This document shows, piece after piece, positions 1 to 6,483 of a DNA stretch of 28,959 bases. Origin of the DNA: a virus; the IMG/VR virus record IMGVR_UViG_3300025102_000193, positions 1 through 28,959 of that record, one strand, 5' to 3'. Each line of letters opens with the position of its first letter. The stretch's first letter is position 1. A program made the position numbers and the translations under genes. The notes beneath the pieces are model-generated. The model made no database searches, was not told where the DNA came from, and worked only from the letters and a program-made list of their open reading frames with translations.

Positions 1-959
1 GCGTTACCGAACATCGAGTTGTATACACGGTTTTCGCCGGTACGCTGATGGTCTTCAACAAACGTCACAGCGTTTACCGCGCCCCACCATGTACCCTTAG
101 CTGATTTAGCATCGGCTCCTGGAGAGGTGACTAACGCTTCAAACACCGTCTTAGCGGTATTATTTAGCGCATCGCGTAGCGGGCCGTCTTCGAGCTTGTG
201 GTCTTCCAACAGCTTCGGTTGGTACAAGTTAGAGATAAACTCTAAAACCTGACCGTCTTTAGCTTTCGTCTTGGACAAGAACTCAGCCGCTTCCTTAAAC
301 TCTGCACGCCGCTCGTATACAGCGCCCATAGTTTTAAGGGCTTCCTCCTCTCGGATATCGTCAAACGCGGTACGGTGCGACATACGAAACTCAGCGGTTG
401 CTGTTTGCTTTAACGCTAGTTGCAACGTATTGCTACATACGACTCGCACTTCGGTATCGCGTATAGACATCGCATATCCTGGCTGGTGTGGCTGACGAAA
501 TAGTACGAAGCCGTTGATCTCGTCGCCTCCAGGAAGTTCGAAGCTATCGTTTAACTTAGCAAGTCCGAAGATATCCTTACCGCCTCGTAAGCTACCCGCC
601 GTCTCCATAGAGATGTTGGCGTGTTTAGCGAACTTCTGGAAGAAGTCGAAGATGCGTTCGTTTTGGATAGGTTGGTAATCTTGTGAACAAGTACCGAGGA
701 TCGTATTGTCGCTATCGCGCATAATACTAAAGCGGTCAGGGTGTTCCATAACCTCGTCAAGAATGATATTACCGTCAGCGTCTTTTTCGTATTCGCTAAC
801 GGGCCGCGCCAGCGTATATAAAGGACGCTTGTCTACCGACCAGTCTAGACCGGCGGCGACCATCATCTCATGTGGTGTTAACGTACCGTCAACTTCCACG
901 CCTTCGCCGTGCCAAGGCACTTGGCCTGTCCACGCCATACTTTCTACTGCTGCTACCAT
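1..959 (-). CDS. DUF932 / TIGR03299 phage-plasmid protein (3' end cut by window edge)
   Basis: This frame stays open from the ATG at 959 to the left edge, about 319 residues with no stop, so the C-terminus lies outside the window. The protein begins MVAAVESMAWTGQVPWHGEG and contains FRQPHQPGYAMSIRDTEVRV followed by VCSNTLQLAL. This N-terminal 'W-G..PWHG.G' start and the central R-x-VCxNTLxxA block are characteristic of the DUF932 (phage/plasmid-like protein) family. The function of the family is unknown; it is common in phages and plasmids near replication genes. The start is supported by AAAGGAGA seven bases upstream. The gene has its own promoter-like element at 1026-1054 and a roughly 98-base leader gap, so it is probably transcribed separately from the operon before it. 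The family call is from motif memory; the open frame is directly visible. Confidence 0.82.
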   Translation of the reverse strand, partial: MVAAVESMAWTGQVPWHGEGVEVDGTLTPHEMMVAAGLDWSVDKRPLYTLARPVSEYEKDADGNIILDEVMEHPDRFSIMRDSDNTILGTCSQDYQPIQNERIFDFFQKFAKHANISMETAGSLRGGKDIFGLAKLNDSFELPGGDEINGFVLFRQPHQPGYAMSIRDTEVRVVCSNTLQLALKQTATAEFRMSHRTAFDDIREEEALKTMGAVYERRAEFKEAAEFLSKTKAKDGQVLEFISNLYQPKLLEDHKLEDGPLRDALNNTAKTVFEALVTSPGADAKSAKGTWWGAVNAVTFVEDHQRTGENRVYNSMFGN

Positions 960-1025
960 GGGTAGTCTCCTTTGTAAGTTCTACTTTCTAAATGTTCGTA
1001 ACGCTGTCACGGCGCTACTTTTAAT

Positions 1026-1054
1026 ACTTTAGCCGCGAGGGTTACGAAAGTAAA
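1026..1054 (-). promoter_or_regulatory. Predicted sigma70-like promoter for the DUF932 gene
   Basis: On the minus strand TTTACT (1049-1054) and TAAAGT (1026-1031) are separated by 17 bases, placed in the only gap between the nuclease gene and the DUF932 gene. The surrounding block TAGTGCTTTACTTTC recurs almost exactly at the 7.9 kb gap (TAGTCCTTTACTTTC), also with a 17-base spacer and TAAAGT. Repetition of the whole arrangement at two gene starts argues for a real promoter. The leader to the ATG at 959 would be about 60 bases. Confidence 0.62.
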
Positions 1055-1057
1055 GCA

Positions 1058-1447
1058 CTAAGCCGACGCCTTAAAGATAAAAGTAAACAGGGTTTTCCAA
1101 TCGTACGGAGCCTCCAGAGTAACGGCAGACTCGCTTTTCCAACTAAGCTCTTGTATCTCTTTTAGCTCAGTCGGCTGGAATAATTTAATCTCTCTATTCT
1201 TTCTAATCAGTACGAAACAGTTGCCGCCTGCTTTGGCTCGATTGTAAAGCCAAGCGATCTGGAATGGACTCAACTCCGACTTATTGCCTTTGATCGATTT
1301 AAGCTCGATCCAGATCTCTTTGCCGTTCTGACAGTAGTTTACGTCCGGCACTCCCTTCCCTGTCCCGCCAGTCTCGATCCGCTGAACGTGGGCTTCGTTA
1401 GGGATATGCGGTTTCATTAGAGACCAGAACTGTGATTCTTTAGCCAT
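1058..1447 (-). CDS. PD-(D/E)XK nuclease, VRR-NUC-like
   Basis: A 129-aa predicted nuclease of the restriction-endonuclease fold. The core is GVPDVNYC (residues 32-39, Asp35) followed by EIWIELKSIKG (44-54, Glu48 and Lys50), the D...ExK metal site typical of VRR-NUC and Holliday-junction resolvase-like phage nucleases. A Gly-rich stretch, IETGGTGKGVPD, precedes it, as in that family. A likely role is processing of branched or recombining phage DNA, or host DNA degradation; the sequence does not decide between them. It is the last gene of the operon containing the DNA polymerase and overlaps the upstream 36-aa ORF by 8 bases. Alternative: a small resolvase unrelated to VRR-NUC, since the fold is shared widely. 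Confidence 0.75.
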   Translation of the reverse strand: MAKESQFWSLMKPHIPNEAHVQRIETGGTGKGVPDVNYCQNGKEIWIELKSIKGNKSELSPFQIAWLYNRAKAGGNCFVLIRKNREIKLFQPTELKEIQELSWKSESAVTLEAPYDWKTLFTFIFKASA

Positions 1448-1550
1448 ACGTTACCAGCATCTGTAATACGAAACTAAGAACATATATCCCGATGATAATC
1501 GAGATACTTACGAGTATCCCCGTGATTACATCATCGCGTTCAGGTTTCAT
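1440..1550 (-). CDS. Predicted 36-aa single-pass membrane peptide
   Basis: A short ORF starting MKPERDDVITGILVSISIII and ending with LQMLVTYG. A charged N-terminus (K, E, R, D, D) is followed by about 24 mostly hydrophobic residues (roughly 9-33), a clear single membrane segment. Its ATG overlaps the stop of the preceding gene by one base (TAATG) and its stop overlaps the nuclease start by 8 bases, which fills an otherwise unexplained 100-base gap. That tight coupling is why I call it a gene. No strong Shine-Dalgarno is seen, so expression would depend on translational coupling. The function is unknown; small phage membrane peptides often act on host physiology or lysis timing, but nothing here shows this. 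Confidence 0.58.
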   Translation of the reverse strand: MKPERDDVITGILVSISIIIGIYVLSFVLQMLVTYG

Positions 1551-1852
1551 TAATGCTTAATCATCCCTTCTTCAGAGATCTTTTCAAGAATGCTCTCTCG
1601 ATCCCCGAAGATTTCTAACAGCTCGAAAGCGTTAGCTCTAATTTCTTCCATCATCTCATCCGCTTCTTCGATCGTATAGTTTAAAAGATGGATCAAGTTT
1701 ACCGATCCGACGAATACCATAGCTTTGTATACGTCCATCATATCGACATCACCGTCTCCGCGCATCTCTTCTAACCATGCGTTAATCGTATCGAAAATGA
1801 TCTTTACTCGTTCTTCATCGCACTGGATCTCAAATTCACCGCTTCCAAACAT
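1550..1852 (-). CDS. Hypothetical acidic helical protein, 100 aa
   Basis: Not recognised. The protein begins MFGSGEFEIQ and is strongly acidic and helical, with an E/M-rich stretch around EEADEMMEEIRANAFELLEI and no Cys cluster or membrane segment. I choose the ATG at 1852, not the upstream ATG at 1879: AAAGGAAG lies about eight bases before 1852, and this start sits one base after the stop of the HTH gene, while the longer form would overlap that gene by 26 bases. Its place between a small HTH protein and a membrane peptide suggests an accessory or regulatory role, which is inference. Acidic small phage proteins may mimic DNA or bind host factors; no motif demonstrates this. Confidence 0.6.
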   Translation of the reverse strand: MFGSGEFEIQCDEERVKIIFDTINAWLEEMRGDGDVDMMDVYKAMVFVGSVNLIHLLNYTIEEADEMMEEIRANAFELLEIFGDRESILEKISEEGMIKH

Positions 1853-1853
1853 T

Positions 1854-2066
1854 TTAACTTCCTTTATTCCGGTGCTCATGGTAGTAGTCTCCGTTGCCCT
1901 TTTGAATTCTTGTTACGATCTGCCAGATCCGCTGCTTACTTACGTTATAGATCTGTCCGATCTCTTTAAGAGTCATCGTACCACTATCATACAACTGAAA
2001 AATCTGTTTATAGGTTTCTTCGTTTTTCGCGATATCTTCTTGCGAAAGGCTTTGTATACGCATCAT
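1854..2066 (-). CDS. Small helix-turn-helix DNA-binding protein, 70 aa
   Basis: The segment TLKEIGQIYNVSKQRIWQIV (about residues 32-51) has the form of a sigma-70 region-4/HTH domain: a helix, a turn at the N of YNVS, and a recognition helix KQRIWQIV. The N-terminus (EDIAKNEETYKQIFQLYDSG) is a preceding helix, and the C-terminus is basic. The protein could act as a phage transcription regulator, or bind host RNA polymerase or promoter -35 regions like small sigma-region-4-like factors. The start overlaps the DNA polymerase stop (ATGATG/TGA), so it is translationally coupled. An adjacent second ATG at 2063 is an equally possible start. The target sites are unknown; the three matching promoter elements of this window are candidates. 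Confidence 0.7.
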   Translation of the reverse strand: MMRIQSLSQEDIAKNEETYKQIFQLYDSGTMTLKEIGQIYNVSKQRIWQIVTRIQKGNGDYYHEHRNKGS

Positions 2067-3925
2067 TTAGCTTCACCCCAATTTATTCCGGTTTCGTAAT
2101 CCACCACCAGTGGAACCTTTAAATCGACACAGTTAACCATTCGATCGATCACCATGTCCGATTGTTCTTTATTAAAAATCGAATAGTCGAGTTCGTCATG
2201 TATACCGATATGTGGAACTAATCCTTCTTTCCACAAATCGCGCATAGCGAGTTTCGTCATATCCGCAGCCGATCCTTGGATCAGCTTGTTTAGTGCTTTG
2301 TATGTAAACGACCGCTTGAGATTATCTCCGTATTTATCCACCGCTTCTTGTCTAGGTAGCGGCGCATGTTTTTCGCCGTGTAGGTAGCCGACCGGCTCCC
2401 ATAGGTCGAAATGGCATTTACGGCCACCGAGCGTTGTTATATAGCCGCGCTGCTCTGCCATCCGAGTACACATATTTTGTATCCCTCGGATAAAAGGAAC
2501 ACGGCTATGGTACAGGTCGAGTAGTTTCCCAGCTTCGTCTGACTCTAACCCTAATTCTTTAATGAGCTTTTCGCGGCCCATCCCATACGTTAGACCAAGG
2601 TTGATATTCTTAGCTTGTTTGCGGGGGATACCCGCCATATCAGCTACGATCTGGTGAAAATCAGCTCCTTCGTTAGAATACGCATTTACCGCGTCAGCGG
2701 CTCCCTCGAGTCCGAGCAGCGACGAATAATGTACAGTGATCCGAGGCTCTTGTTGAGAGTAATCGAATACTCCCCACGTTGCTCCTTCTTCGGGGATAAA
2801 CAAAGACCGAATCAGCTTACCGATCTCTGGGTCTCTCGCAGGAACTTGCTGAAGGTTTGGGTTCGAGTAACTAAACCGTCCTGTTACTGTACCGCCGCCG
2901 TCATTCTTTAGCGGGTGCGCTTCGGCATGTATCCGACCGTGGTGCGAATATTCTAAGATCGCTCCTTCGATAAACGTAGTCCGAGCCTTATTAATACGTC
3001 GAGCTTCGACGATCATCTTCGGAAGGTCATGTTCGTGAGCTTCTAACCACGGGCCTTGGAAACTTGGCGCACCTTTCTCGGTATGTGGATACCATAAGTC
3101 ATTGGCGTCGAACGCTTTTTGTATTGACGCGCTCGCCCAAATATCTACGTTGATACCGAACCGTCTCTTAATCTCTACGAGTAGTTGCTGTTCTTTCTTA
3201 GACATTTGCTCCGAGGCTTGCTCTGCTCGGGCCGTGTCGATCCGAACGCCGCGCCATCGCATCTCGATCAGCAGCGGTATAAGGTCGCACTCTAGGTCGA
3301 ATATCTTCTGTAGCCCCTCGGCCTCTATACGCTTCCCTAGCGTCTTCCACAGGCGTAGCGTTAGGACTGCGTCCTGTTCCGCATACGGCCCCACATACTT
3401 CGCTGGGAGCGACCACATGCCGCTCTTTGCGTTTACGCCCCACGCTTTCGCTGCCATCTCGAGTAGCGTTTCGTCTTTTTCCTCAGCTAGTAAATCCTTA
3501 CCCAAGTTGTTTAGCGAGTATGACCGGCGGTTTTCATCTAACAGTGGCGCTGCAAACATCGTATCGCGTAGCCTGCAAGTTAGCTCCACACCTTCACGTT
3601 TTAGCCAGCCCACATCATAAAGTGCATTATGGAAAACCATCGTACCTTTATGATTTTCAAAGGTTCTTTTGAGCCAGCGTAGGACAATTTCTTCCTCTAA
3701 GTTGCCGCCGTTTTCGTGCCGTATCGGTAAATACCCTGACCATGAATCTGATGCGATAGCGATCCCGACAACATAGCCGTCACCCGTTGCCCATCCTGGA
3801 CCACGGTTTATCAAGTTGGGGTCGTAAGTTTCTAAATCGACCGCGAGTGTTTCGTGTGGGTCGAACTTAGGTAGAACTTGCGGAGCTATCCAATCGCTTT
3901 CAGGCTGGATCAGTGGTATCTGCAT
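2063..3925 (-). CDS. Family A DNA polymerase with 3'-5' exonuclease (replicative)
   Basis: A 620-aa replicative polymerase. The N-terminal DnaQ-like proofreading domain carries Asp30/Glu32 (AVDLETYD), HNALYDVGWL (99-108) and YAEQD (181-185), so all exonuclease acids are present. The polymerase domain has GRFSYSNPNLQQVP (349-362), motif A FDYSQQEPR (387-395, Asp388), motif B RKQAKNINLGLTYG (435-448, Lys439, Tyr447) and motif C IHDELDYS (575-582, Asp577/Glu578). There is no 5'-3' nuclease domain, as usual for phage Pol A. The residue equivalent to E. coli Phe762 is Leu443. The start at 3925 is supported by AGGAGG nine bases upstream inside the Nmad1-like gene, which it overlaps by 26 bases. It shares the operon with the predicted base-modification genes, so the polymerase may copy modified dNTPs. 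Confidence 0.95.
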   Translation of the reverse strand: MQIPLIQPESDWIAPQVLPKFDPHETLAVDLETYDPNLINRGPGWATGDGYVVGIAIASDSWSGYLPIRHENGGNLEEEIVLRWLKRTFENHKGTMVFHNALYDVGWLKREGVELTCRLRDTMFAAPLLDENRRSYSLNNLGKDLLAEEKDETLLEMAAKAWGVNAKSGMWSLPAKYVGPYAEQDAVLTLRLWKTLGKRIEAEGLQKIFDLECDLIPLLIEMRWRGVRIDTARAEQASEQMSKKEQQLLVEIKRRFGINVDIWASASIQKAFDANDLWYPHTEKGAPSFQGPWLEAHEHDLPKMIVEARRINKARTTFIEGAILEYSHHGRIHAEAHPLKNDGGGTVTGRFSYSNPNLQQVPARDPEIGKLIRSLFIPEEGATWGVFDYSQQEPRITVHYSSLLGLEGAADAVNAYSNEGADFHQIVADMAGIPRKQAKNINLGLTYGMGREKLIKELGLESDEAGKLLDLYHSRVPFIRGIQNMCTRMAEQRGYITTLGGRKCHFDLWEPVGYLHGEKHAPLPRQEAVDKYGDNLKRSFTYKALNKLIQGSAADMTKLAMRDLWKEGLVPHIGIHDELDYSIFNKEQSDMVIDRMVNCVDLKVPLVVDYETGINWGEAK

Positions 3926-4232
3926 CTATGAGTCCTCCTGATTCTAGCGAACGAATATGTTGCTCAACTAAAAATAAATACCGTCTGAGGTCTCCGATAT
4001 CATCGAGTAGTCCATCCTCGCCGTCGAACTTTAGCCCTGCTTCGAATACATCGTAGTTACAATGCTCGGCCTGCTGTTCGATCCTGTCGAACTTACGGGC
4101 CAACATCATAAACGCTCCCGTACCGCCTCGACGCTTCCACGAATCGCCGTAAGATTTTTCTGATTCGATCAGGCTAACTATGTCTTCCTGAGCGATATTC
4201 TTCATATCCGTCCACTTGCGATCAAGACCCAT
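3900..4232 (-). CDS. Nmad1 / DUF1599-like nucleotide-modification-associated protein
   Basis: A 110-aa all-alpha protein. The pattern IESEKSYGDSWKRRGGTGAF (22-41), then ARKFDRIEQQ (45-54), and GLLDDIGDLRRYLFLV (74-89) matches the E-x-K-x-YG-x-SW...RK-x-R...D-x-x-D-x-x-Y layout of the DUF1599 (nucleotide modification associated domain 1) family, which is related in fold to MazG-like NTP pyrophosphatases. The family was linked by comparative genomics to phage DNA base modification; biochemical activity is not established to my knowledge. The start at ATG 4232 is chosen because GGAGGAATAAG immediately precedes it. The longer frame from 4334 would overlap the thymidylate synthase-family gene by 113 bases. 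The chosen form overlaps it by 11. It lies between ThyA-family and polymerase genes, which fits a role in managing modified nucleotide pools. Confidence 0.68.
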   Translation of the reverse strand: MGLDRKWTDMKNIAQEDIVSLIESEKSYGDSWKRRGGTGAFMMLARKFDRIEQQAEHCNYDVFEAGLKFDGEDGLLDDIGDLRRYLFLVEQHIRSLESGGLIDADTTDPA

Positions 4233-5274
4233 TCTTATTCCTCCAGTTTCTTTCACGTCGTTTAATCCACTGGAAGCAGGCTTGTTGCCAGTCCAACGCT
4301 TTAATTTCTCCGAGATATTTGTAGCAATCTTCATATCGCCGCTCCTTATGGCAGATGTAGGCGTGGATCATCGGGATCATCACCTCTGGGAAGAAAGTGT
4401 TTTTATATTTACTTGCTCCGAATATCGTCGGCCAGCTATCGACCGGCTCAGGGTTTCCTGAAACTCGTCTCGGCGGGACACTGCTTAATAGTTCCCCACA
4501 TTCTTCTAAAAACGTCTCGGGGTGAGAACAGAGCGGGTAATGTTTTTCTGGGTATGTATCAGATACCGGAAGGAATGGAGTAATACGGAGGTCTTTTACC
4601 TTATCCCACTCTTTGTTGAGGTAGACATGGAAACTGTCACTGACTTGATAGTACGGCCCTATGTAGCAGCCTAATGCCGCAGCAACGTATTCTTGCAACA
4701 CCGACATATGAACTGCGTTAGCACCGTAAGCTCCCCAGATCATATCGTTCGATCTGTTACAGACAGTCATCTGTAAGGCGCTGTCTCTGATCTTAAAGTA
4801 GATGTTCGTATTGCATGGGATATCTTTGCTCGGACTGTTGAGGTCGTGAACTGGATCCCACATCTGTAAAACAACTCGACGAGAGTCAGGGTCTTTCGTT
4901 AGCATTTCAACTACGTCTTTTAGTTGGTCGTAGTGAAACTGGTGCCTCCACCGATAGCCATAAGAACCGTTTAAGGTTTCGTTATCGTCTGAGAAATTAG
5001 CCATCCCTGCATTAAAGTGGGTGAGCTTTTGTAGATCTCGAGAACCGCCTAGCATCCAAATCGCTTCATATAGATGAAAGAATGGATTAGCGTCTCGTTC
5101 CTCGCTAAACAGTACCCTCTGCCAAGGCTTGCTATAAACGGTAGTAACCGGAGTGTGGCACTCCATCGTATCTCCATTGCGGCTGGCCTGTGTTCGATAA
5201 TTTACTGACGACTGGAATAAGTCAATGCCCCGTAGAAGGGCGTCGTTTACATTGACCGCACTAATCACTTTCAT
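4222..5274 (-). CDS. Thymidylate synthase-family enzyme (TS or dUMP hydroxymethylase)
   Basis: A 350-aa member of the ThyA/pyrimidine hydroxymethylase superfamily, which transfers a one-carbon unit from methylenetetrahydrofolate to C5 of dUMP or dCMP. Visible motifs: FHLYEAIWMLGGSRD (66-80), SRRVVLQMWDP (131-141), catalytic Cys154 in DIPCNTNIYF, RSNDMIWGAYGANAVHMS (174-191), and SFHVY (214-218) equivalent to the dTHxY motif. Two features are unlike classical ThyA: the catalytic Cys is followed by Asn not His, and the C-terminus (RRERNWRNKNGS) lacks the canonical hydrophobic 'PxAV/I'-type tail. Neighbouring base-hypermodification genes make a dUMP hydroxymethylase role plausible, but ordinary TS activity is not excluded. 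The start has GGAGAG six bases upstream and overlaps the 78-aa gene by 14 bases. Confidence 0.88.
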   Translation of the reverse strand: MKVISAVNVNDALLRGIDLFQSSVNYRTQASRNGDTMECHTPVTTVYSKPWQRVLFSEERDANPFFHLYEAIWMLGGSRDLQKLTHFNAGMANFSDDNETLNGSYGYRWRHQFHYDQLKDVVEMLTKDPDSRRVVLQMWDPVHDLNSPSKDIPCNTNIYFKIRDSALQMTVCNRSNDMIWGAYGANAVHMSVLQEYVAAALGCYIGPYYQVSDSFHVYLNKEWDKVKDLRITPFLPVSDTYPEKHYPLCSHPETFLEECGELLSSVPPRRVSGNPEPVDSWPTIFGASKYKNTFFPEVMIPMIHAYICHKERRYEDCYKYLGEIKALDWQQACFQWIKRRERNWRNKNGS

Positions 5275-5497
5275 AAAGACTCTCCGTCTGCTGGTTAATG
5301 ATGTATTCGATCTGAATACGACCTAGATCGACTCCTGAAATATACGCTGCCCAATGAATTGCGTTGATAGCGTCTTGCCAAGTATTCGGCATCGTTTTAT
5401 CTTGCATCGCTTTTTGTAAAAACAACCCGTAGTGCTCCATAGCAAATTCAACCTGATCTTTATCTAGGTCTACGACCAACTGTTTTAACTTTCCCAT
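5261..5497 (-). CDS. Hypothetical 78-aa protein between hypermodification and ThyA genes
   Basis: Not recognised. The sequence starts MGKLKQLVVDLDKDQVEFAM and is a compact, mixed-charge, predominantly helical protein with WQDAINAIHWAAYISGVDL in the middle, and no catalytic motif, signal or membrane span. The ATG at 5497 has an excellent AGGAGG five bases upstream. That Shine-Dalgarno is the last unit of the 36-base tandem repeat at 5501-5608, and an in-frame TAG lies immediately upstream, so no longer N-terminus is possible. The gene overlaps the ThyA-family start by 14 bases, suggesting coupled synthesis and perhaps an accessory role for that enzyme (inference). Confidence 0.72.
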   Translation of the reverse strand: MGKLKQLVVDLDKDQVEFAMEHYGLFLQKAMQDKTMPNTWQDAINAIHWAAYISGVDLGRIQIEYIINQQTESLYESD

Positions 5498-5500
5498 CTG

Positions 5501-5608
5501 CGCCTCCTACGGCTGTATTATTGTTTCCTGTAGTACCGCCTCCTACGGCTGTATTATTGTTTCCTGTAGTACCGCCTCCTACGGCTGTATTATTGTTTCC
5601 CGTGGTAT
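5501..5608. repeat. Three tandem copies of a 36-bp unit, each with a Shine-Dalgarno motif
   Basis: Units at 5501-5536, 5537-5572 and 5573-5608 start with CGCCTCCTACGG on the plus strand. Units 1 and 2 are identical; unit 3 differs at three bases and runs into the last codons of the hypermodification gene. Read on the gene strand, each unit contains TAGGAGGCG, and CCGTAG/CTACAGG can pair (one bulged A) around a loop that exposes GAGG. The unit proximal to the 78-aa gene supplies its ribosome binding site. In one frame the array has no stops and encodes repeated TTGNNNTAVGGG. Confidence 0.93.
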
Positions 5609-6483
5609 TCAATCAACGGGCGATCTTTTTTCGAGTAGTCATACACGCTTCGTGTTCGACCTTGCCCATGTAATATCCGAGAGTATTTATCAAACTCACA
5701 TAGCCCTCCTTCGATCTCTCGCATCTCGAAAGGTCTGTGGAATTTACTAAGGTCTAACTGTTCTCTACACCACTGATATAACGCCTGCATTTCGCCGTTC
5801 CAATCCCAGCTGCGTTTACAAAACTCTAGTGGTCTACCTGTCAGCCTGTTCAATCCTCTCATTGCTCCAGGCCCAGCATTCGCCCAAGAACAAATATCCT
5901 CAGCGTTTTCTAGCAGGTAGGTATGGCGTAGGTCAGAAACTAGTTCGTACGATACAAACGGGCCGATATACGGAAACCGCATCAGGTAGTACCACGCGTC
6001 ACATAAAGACTTGAAGTGTTTGAAGTCTTTTAAGATGCGCTCTCGCTCTACCCAGAGATGAGTGACGCATTCAGCTACGCCTGTTACCTTATCCATACGG
6101 TTAGGAGTTTTGACGATATACGCGCCGGTAATCCACTTCGGCTGTTTCCGCACTTCTTCGATCGCCTTCTCTCGATCCCACTCAATTAGTAAGTTATGGT
6201 CGAGCAGCGTTCTGCCTGTTTCGATCAAGTTAAAGAATCTAAAAATTACCGTCGCCATTAGCACGTCAGGGTCGTTGCGTAGTGGCTCGCGAATATGCTC
6301 GCGAAACCACCGCGTAGTCCTATCGTCCTCGCGGAAGACTTGGCAAAACTTAAACTCTTGCAATATCGGGTCGAGAGTCCAAGGCGGCTCTAGTTTCTCT
6401 TCCTCTTTTACTCGACGTATCCGTTCACGTTCTTCGATCCAGTAAACGTACCGATCTACCTCTGCGGGTATGAAATTTGTCAT
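5590..6483 (-). CDS. DNA base hypermodification protein (aGPT-Pplase / HMUDK helical family)
   Basis: A 297-aa protein of the alpha-glutamyl/putrescinyl-thymine pyrophosphorylase and 5-hmdU DNA kinase helical-domain superfamily, a DNA-glycosylase-like helical fold. Diagnostic blocks in order: PPWTLDPILQEFKFCQVFRE (33-52) leading into DDRTTRWF, IFRFFNLIETGR (80-91), GAYIVKT (120-126), PYIGPFVSYELVSDLRH (171-187), AGPGAMRGLNR (203-213), GGLCEFDKYSRI (259-270) and GQGRTRSVY (273-281). The family acts on 5-hydroxymethyl-uracil derivatives already in phage DNA. No P-loop kinase domain is fused, so the kinase step would need another protein. I choose ATG 6483, giving an ATGA overlap with the methyltransferase, over GTG 6504, which would overlap by 25 bases. 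The gene sits in one operon with a ThyA-family enzyme and an Nmad1-like gene, the context expected for thymine hypermodification. Family confidence is high; the exact reaction is not determined. Confidence 0.87.
   Translation of the reverse strand: MTNFIPAEVDRYVYWIEERERIRRVKEEEKLEPPWTLDPILQEFKFCQVFREDDRTTRWFREHIREPLRNDPDVLMATVIFRFFNLIETGRTLLDHNLLIEWDREKAIEEVRKQPKWITGAYIVKTPNRMDKVTGVAECVTHLWVERERILKDFKHFKSLCDAWYYLMRFPYIGPFVSYELVSDLRHTYLLENAEDICSWANAGPGAMRGLNRLTGRPLEFCKRSWDWNGEMQALYQWCREQLDLSKFHRPFEMREIEGGLCEFDKYSRILHGQGRTRSVYDYSKKDRPLIEYHGKQ

Noticed and set aside
1853-1879. Longer start for the 100-aa acidic protein
   Set aside because: It overlaps the HTH gene by 26 bases, while the ATG at 1852 has AAAGGAAG upstream and sits one base after the HTH stop.
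3102-3620. 172-aa plus-strand open frame inside the polymerase gene
   Set aside because: Antisense to the well-supported polymerase coding region; Ser/Arg/Phe-rich shadow composition.
4233-4334. Longer N-terminus for the Nmad1-like gene
   Set aside because: It would overlap the ThyA-family gene by 113 bases; GGAGG lies just before the ATG at 4232, and the conserved domain starts after it.
5498-5589. CRISPR-like array
   Set aside because: Units are contiguous with no spacers and there are only three; it is a simple tandem repeat, with no Cas genes.
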